From contig OY755184.1 in NCBI GenBank assembly GCA_963576735.1, forward strand, positions 5,146,001 to 5,210,000: a stretch of DNA of 64,000 nt, written 5' to 3'. Positions within the stretch are counted from its first letter, which is position 1. Each line of letters begins with the position of its first letter. Source of the DNA: Bedellia somnulentella. Taxonomy: Eukaryota > Arthropoda > Insecta > Lepidoptera > Bedelliidae. This document shows, piece after piece, positions 61,099 to 64,000 of this stretch. A program made the translations under genes and the position numbers. The notes below the pieces were generated by a model. That model was not told where the DNA came from, did no database searches, and was given only the letters and a program-made list of their open reading frames with translations.

Positions 61099-64000
61099 TT
61101 AATACTCGTCCCGAGTATTATTGCTTCCATGGTACTTCGCAAGTCGATCGATGTGAACTATTTTCCAAGCCCCTCTAGGTTGGCGTTGAATTCTGTACGT
61201 TACATCGTTTATTCTAGTGACCACCTTGTACGGTCCTTCCCACCTATTTTGTAACTTAGGGGACTTCCCTTTCTGGCGAGTTGGATTGTGTAACCAGACG
61301 AGCATACCCTCTTCGAAACGCGGCGTGTTAGCTTTACGGTCATATCTGGTTTTCATCTTTTCACTAGCATGTAAACCATTTTCACGCACTAGGGAATGTA
61401 CATCTTGCATTCTTTCCCTCAAATCGCTTACATATTCAGTTACACTCTGCGGCTCATCTGGTGACCCTCCTGTCAACAAATCTACAGGCAATCGTGGCTC
61501 TCTTCCGAAATTGACGAAAGCAGGTGTTTCCTTCGTGCTTTCGTGAACAGCTGACCGGTAAGACAGTAAAAATAATGGAATGTGTTTGTCCCAGTCCTTC
61601 TGATGTTTTTCAACCATCTTCGCCAACTGTCTCTCCAGTGTTTGGTTGAACCTCTCCACCATTCCATCTGACTGAGGATGATATGGCGTCGTCCTGGTTT
61701 TATGCATTCCAAGCAGTTTGCACACCTCTTGAAATACTTGTGACTCAAAATTTCTTCCCTGGTCAGAGTGTATCTCCAGGGGCACGCCAAATCGACAGAT
61801 CACTTCCTCAACCAGTTTTGTAGCCACAGTTATTGCTTCTTGATTGGGTATGGCAAACACTTCAGGCCACTTAGTGAAGTAATCCATCACCACCATGAAA
61901 TATTTATTTCCGGACTCTGATTGTGGAAACGGTCCAGCCACATCAACGGCAATCCTCTCCCAGGGAGCTCCCACATTGTACAACCGTAATCCCCCTCTAC
62001 TCCGGGTCTGCGGACCTTTCACCGCGGCACACGTTGTACATTTCCTGCACCAGTCCTGTACGTCGTCCCTACAATGAAGCCAGTAAAACTTCGCACGAAC
62101 CTTCTGCAACGTACGATTTACCCCAAGATGCCCGCCCGAAACACCGTCATGTGTTTCCCGCAGTACATCTTTAACCTTGGCTCTGGGCACGACCAATTGT
62201 AGGTGCTCTTCTTTACCGTTGGGTTTCTCCCACCTCCGGTACAGTAGACCATTGATCAGAACCAGGCTGTTCCATTGCGCCCAGTAAGCTTTCGTACTCA
62301 CTCCTGTGGACGCTACTTCACTCCAAGCCGGTTGATCGTGTTTTTCCTTCTTCCATTTCATGATGGGTCTGAGGTTCTCATCTTCTTCTTGGGCCTTCTG
62401 CATAGCTTCTGTTTCCCATCCATCCAATGGACAAATTCGAGTCACTTTCACGACCTCCTCCTTCGACTCTTGCTTCCTGCAATGTTTACAGTCTTCCGGA
62501 CACGGTCTACGTGAAAGCGCGTCTGCATTGCCATGAGATTTACCACTACGGTGCTCGATAGAAAAGTCATACTCTTGTAGCTGTTCGATCCATCGAGCTA
62601 CCTGTCCTTCCGGGTTTTTGAACTGGAGAAGCCATTTCAGTGCAGCATGATCAGTTCGAAGCTTGAACGGTCTCCCAATCAAATACTTGTAAAAATGCTG
62701 TAAGGTCTTCACTACAGCTAGAAGTTCCTTTCTCGTGACGCAGTAGTTTCTTTCCGCTTTAGATAGAGACTTGCTGAAATATCCGATCACAACTTCCTTG
62801 TCACCTTGGATCTGTGATAACACTCCACCAATAGCCATATTACTAGCATCGCTGTCAACGATGTACTGTCCCTCTGGCTGTGGATATCCAAGGATAGGTG
62901 TCTCGCAAAGCCTCTTCTTCAGCTCATTGAAAGATAACTCGCATTCATCATCCCAAGAGAAGGTTTTCTTATCTTCAGTCAACCGATGCAATGGTTTGGC
63001 GATCTCAGAAAACCCTTTTACAAAACGTCGATAGTACGAGCAAAGGCCGAGAAAAGCTCGCACGTCTGTTTTGTCCTTTGGCGTCGGCCATTTCTGCACA
63101 GCTTCCACCTTTTCCGGATCCGTCTGAATTCCTTCTCGGCTGATTACGTGTCCTAAATAGTTCACTGAAGTTCTAAACAGCCGGCACTTCTTCGGATTCA
63201 GTTTCAGGTTTGCTCCACGAATTTTCTGAAAGACTTGTTCCAGGTTCTTGAGATGGTCTTGGAAGCTTTTGCCTATTATGACCACGTCGTCGAGGTACAC
63301 CAGGCAAGCCTCGCCAACCAATCCTGCCAACGCACACTCCATAAGCCTTTCAAAAGTAGCTGGCGCGTTGCAGAGACCGAAAGGCATGACGTTAAACTGC
63401 CACAAACCCTTTCCAGTTGAAAACGCAGTCTTCTCTTTATCAGTCGGATGTATTTCCACCTGCCAGTAGCCTGACTTGCAGTCCAGGGTTGAAAACCACT
63501 TCATGCCACTCAAAGTATCCAGAGTGTCATCTATTCTTGGCAAAGGATAGCTGTCCTTCTTTGTCACGTTGTTCAGTTGCCTGTAGTCAACACAAAACCG
63601 TGTGCTTCCATCTTTCTTCTTAACAAGAACCACTGGAGAACACCACGGACTGGAGGACGGACTAATGACCTTCTTCTTTTTCATGTCTTCGAGCAATTCT
63701 TCAACTTCTTTCTCCTTAGCGATTGGGATTCTCCTTGCTCTCTGTCTAATAGGTCTTTCGTCCCCTGTATCAATTCTGTGTTGCACTAAAGATGTTCTGC
63801 CTAAGTCCCCTTCTGCATTTGAGAAGATGTCAGCATATTTCACCAGCAACTGTTTAACCTTGATCCTCTCCAAGTAAGATAAGTCATCCTGGATCTCACT
63901 TAACAAGTCAGTTACAGTTGAATTATCGACTTTCACTTTGACTTTCCCATTTGGAGAATGACAGCTCCTCATCCAGACTACTTCTTCACACTGACCAACT
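61099..64000 (-). CDS. pol: Gypsy Pol: RT, RNase H, integrase (partial)
   Basis: 957 residues from the ATG at 63972, but the frame stays open to the edge (VGQCEEVVW precedes that Met), so the true start lies outside. RT ~75-290: FCVDYRQLNNVT, FSTLDCKSGYWQ, catalytic YLDDVV at ~226. RNase H ~370-490: DSDASNMAIGG, RKELLAVV, RTDHAALKWL. Integrase: zinc HHCC with His ~608 and ~615, Cys ~642 and ~645; core Asp in VDVAGPFP (~678), HSDQGRNF (~738), Glu in GMVERFNQ (~774); C-terminal LQNRWEGPYKVV. No stop or frameshift seen: possibly recent. Copies RNA to DNA and inserts it. RT-RH-IN order is Ty3/Gypsy. Confidence 0.95.
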   Translation of the reverse strand, partial: VGQCEEVVWMRSCHSPNGKVKVKVDNSTVTDLLSEIQDDLSYLERIKVKQLLVKYADIFSNAEGDLGRTSLVQHRIDTGDERPIRQRARRIPIAKEKEVEELLEDMKKKKVISPSSSPWCSPVVLVKKKDGSTRFCVDYRQLNNVTKKDSYPLPRIDDTLDTLSGMKWFSTLDCKSGYWQVEIHPTDKEKTAFSTGKGLWQFNVMPFGLCNAPATFERLMECALAGLVGEACLVYLDDVVIIGKSFQDHLKNLEQVFQKIRGANLKLNPKKCRLFRTSVNYLGHVISREGIQTDPEKVEAVQKWPTPKDKTDVRAFLGLCSYYRRFVKGFSEIAKPLHRLTEDKKTFSWDDECELSFNELKKRLCETPILGYPQPEGQYIVDSDASNMAIGGVLSQIQGDKEVVIGYFSKSLSKAERNYCVTRKELLAVVKTLQHFYKYLIGRPFKLRTDHAALKWLLQFKNPEGQVARWIEQLQEYDFSIEHRSGKSHGNADALSRRPCPEDCKHCRKQESKEEVVKVTRICPLDGWETEAMQKAQEEDENLRPIMKWKKEKHDQPAWSEVASTGVSTKAYWAQWNSLVLINGLLYRRWEKPNGKEEHLQLVVPRAKVKDVLRETHDGVSGGHLGVNRTLQKVRAKFYWLHCRDDVQDWCRKCTTCAAVKGPQTRSRGGLRLYNVGAPWERIAVDVAGPFPQSESGNKYFMVVMDYFTKWPEVFAIPNQEAITVATKLVEEVICRFGVPLEIHSDQGRNFESQVFQEVCKLLGMHKTRTTPYHPQSDGMVERFNQTLERQLAKMVEKHQKDWDKHIPLFLLSYRSAVHESTKETPAFVNFGREPRLPVDLLTGGSPDEPQSVTEYVSDLRERMQDVHSLVRENGLHASEKMKTRYDRKANTPRFEEGMLVWLHNPTRQKGKSPKLQNRWEGPYKVVTRINDVTYRIQRQPRGAWKIVHIDRLAKYHGSNNTRDEY

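Larger units (their letters stand above)
60597..64000 (-). mobile_element. Ty3/Gypsy LTR retrotransposon, right side outside window
   Basis: 3' LTR (60597-61082), polypurine tract and pol in one orientation. The pol frame is open to the right edge, so protease, gag, primer-binding site and 5' LTR should lie beyond 64000. No envelope ORF lies between pol and the LTR. Confidence 0.9.

Noticed and set aside
61482..61790. 102-codon minus-strand frame inside pol
   Set aside because: It is an out-of-frame reading of the integrase region; the pol frame shows clear catalytic motifs.
1..64000. CRISPR arrays, operons, phage or bacterial genes
   Set aside because: Spaced repeats here are dispersed SINEs with target duplications; there are no ribosome-binding sites, operons or bacterial genes. 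The sequence is eukaryotic.

Overview
The window looks like AT-rich nuclear DNA of a moth or butterfly. The evidence is the density of SINE and LINE copies, short motifs very widespread in lepidopteran genomes (a 'CCCGCGACTTCGTCCGCG'-type word at 23.7 and 57.1 kb, a 'GACGTCCACTGCTGGACATAG' relative at 42.2 kb, a 'GGCCAAGTGCGAGTC' word at 48.2 kb), spliced eukaryotic gene structure, and no bacterial features. Almost everything recognisable is transposon-derived. Only two pieces look like possible cellular genes: a spliced unknown gene at 16 kb and a receptor-like coding exon at 50.2 kb.

Layout. 0-4.8 kb: SINE and LINE tails, plus a 1.5-kb tract carrying about eleven copies of a GTCATTTCTGTGTA-like word around a decayed ORF. 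4.86-9.9 kb: an apparently intact CR1-like non-LTR retrotransposon on the minus strand (ORF1, then ORF2 with endonuclease and reverse transcriptase), with a textbook -1 frameshift heptamer at the ORF1 stop. 10-15 kb: SINEs, a 162-bp MITE, a ~0.94-kb foldback element, and a LINE inserted into a SINE with a 5-bp duplication. 15.9-17.3 kb: the two-exon unknown gene and a strong hairpin. 19-20.7 kb: a long inverted-repeat element with a cysteine-rich protein remnant. 21-45 kb: dense nested SINEs, a MITE, tandem 122-bp repeats, foldbacks, and palindromic elements carrying a tRNA-like cloverleaf. 45.2-47.3 kb: a dead LINE. 50.1-50.33 kb: the receptor-like exon. 50.98-52.49 kb: a complete but dead Tc1-like transposon inserted in a SINE. 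52.5-60.6 kb: more repeats, including a LINE copy with a 5' inversion. 60.6-64 kb: a Ty3/Gypsy LTR retrotransposon on the minus strand, with its 3' LTR and pol; pol stays open through the right edge.

Five short repeat families recur and are named here for reference. A: ~245-bp SINE ending in an ATGT-type repeat. B: ~370-bp tRNA-headed SINE, with two subfamilies. C: palindromic element with a tRNA-like cloverleaf. D: ~200-bp tRNA-headed SINE. E: 3' ends of an RTE-like LINE. Families A, B and E share the same kind of 3' end (a small C/G hairpin, then GGCGTGA or GCCGTGA, then a short-period tail). This suggests that the E LINE machinery mobilised A and B. Target duplications at many junctions give a readable order of insertion. 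All family names above A-F level are inferences from motifs; no database search was possible.
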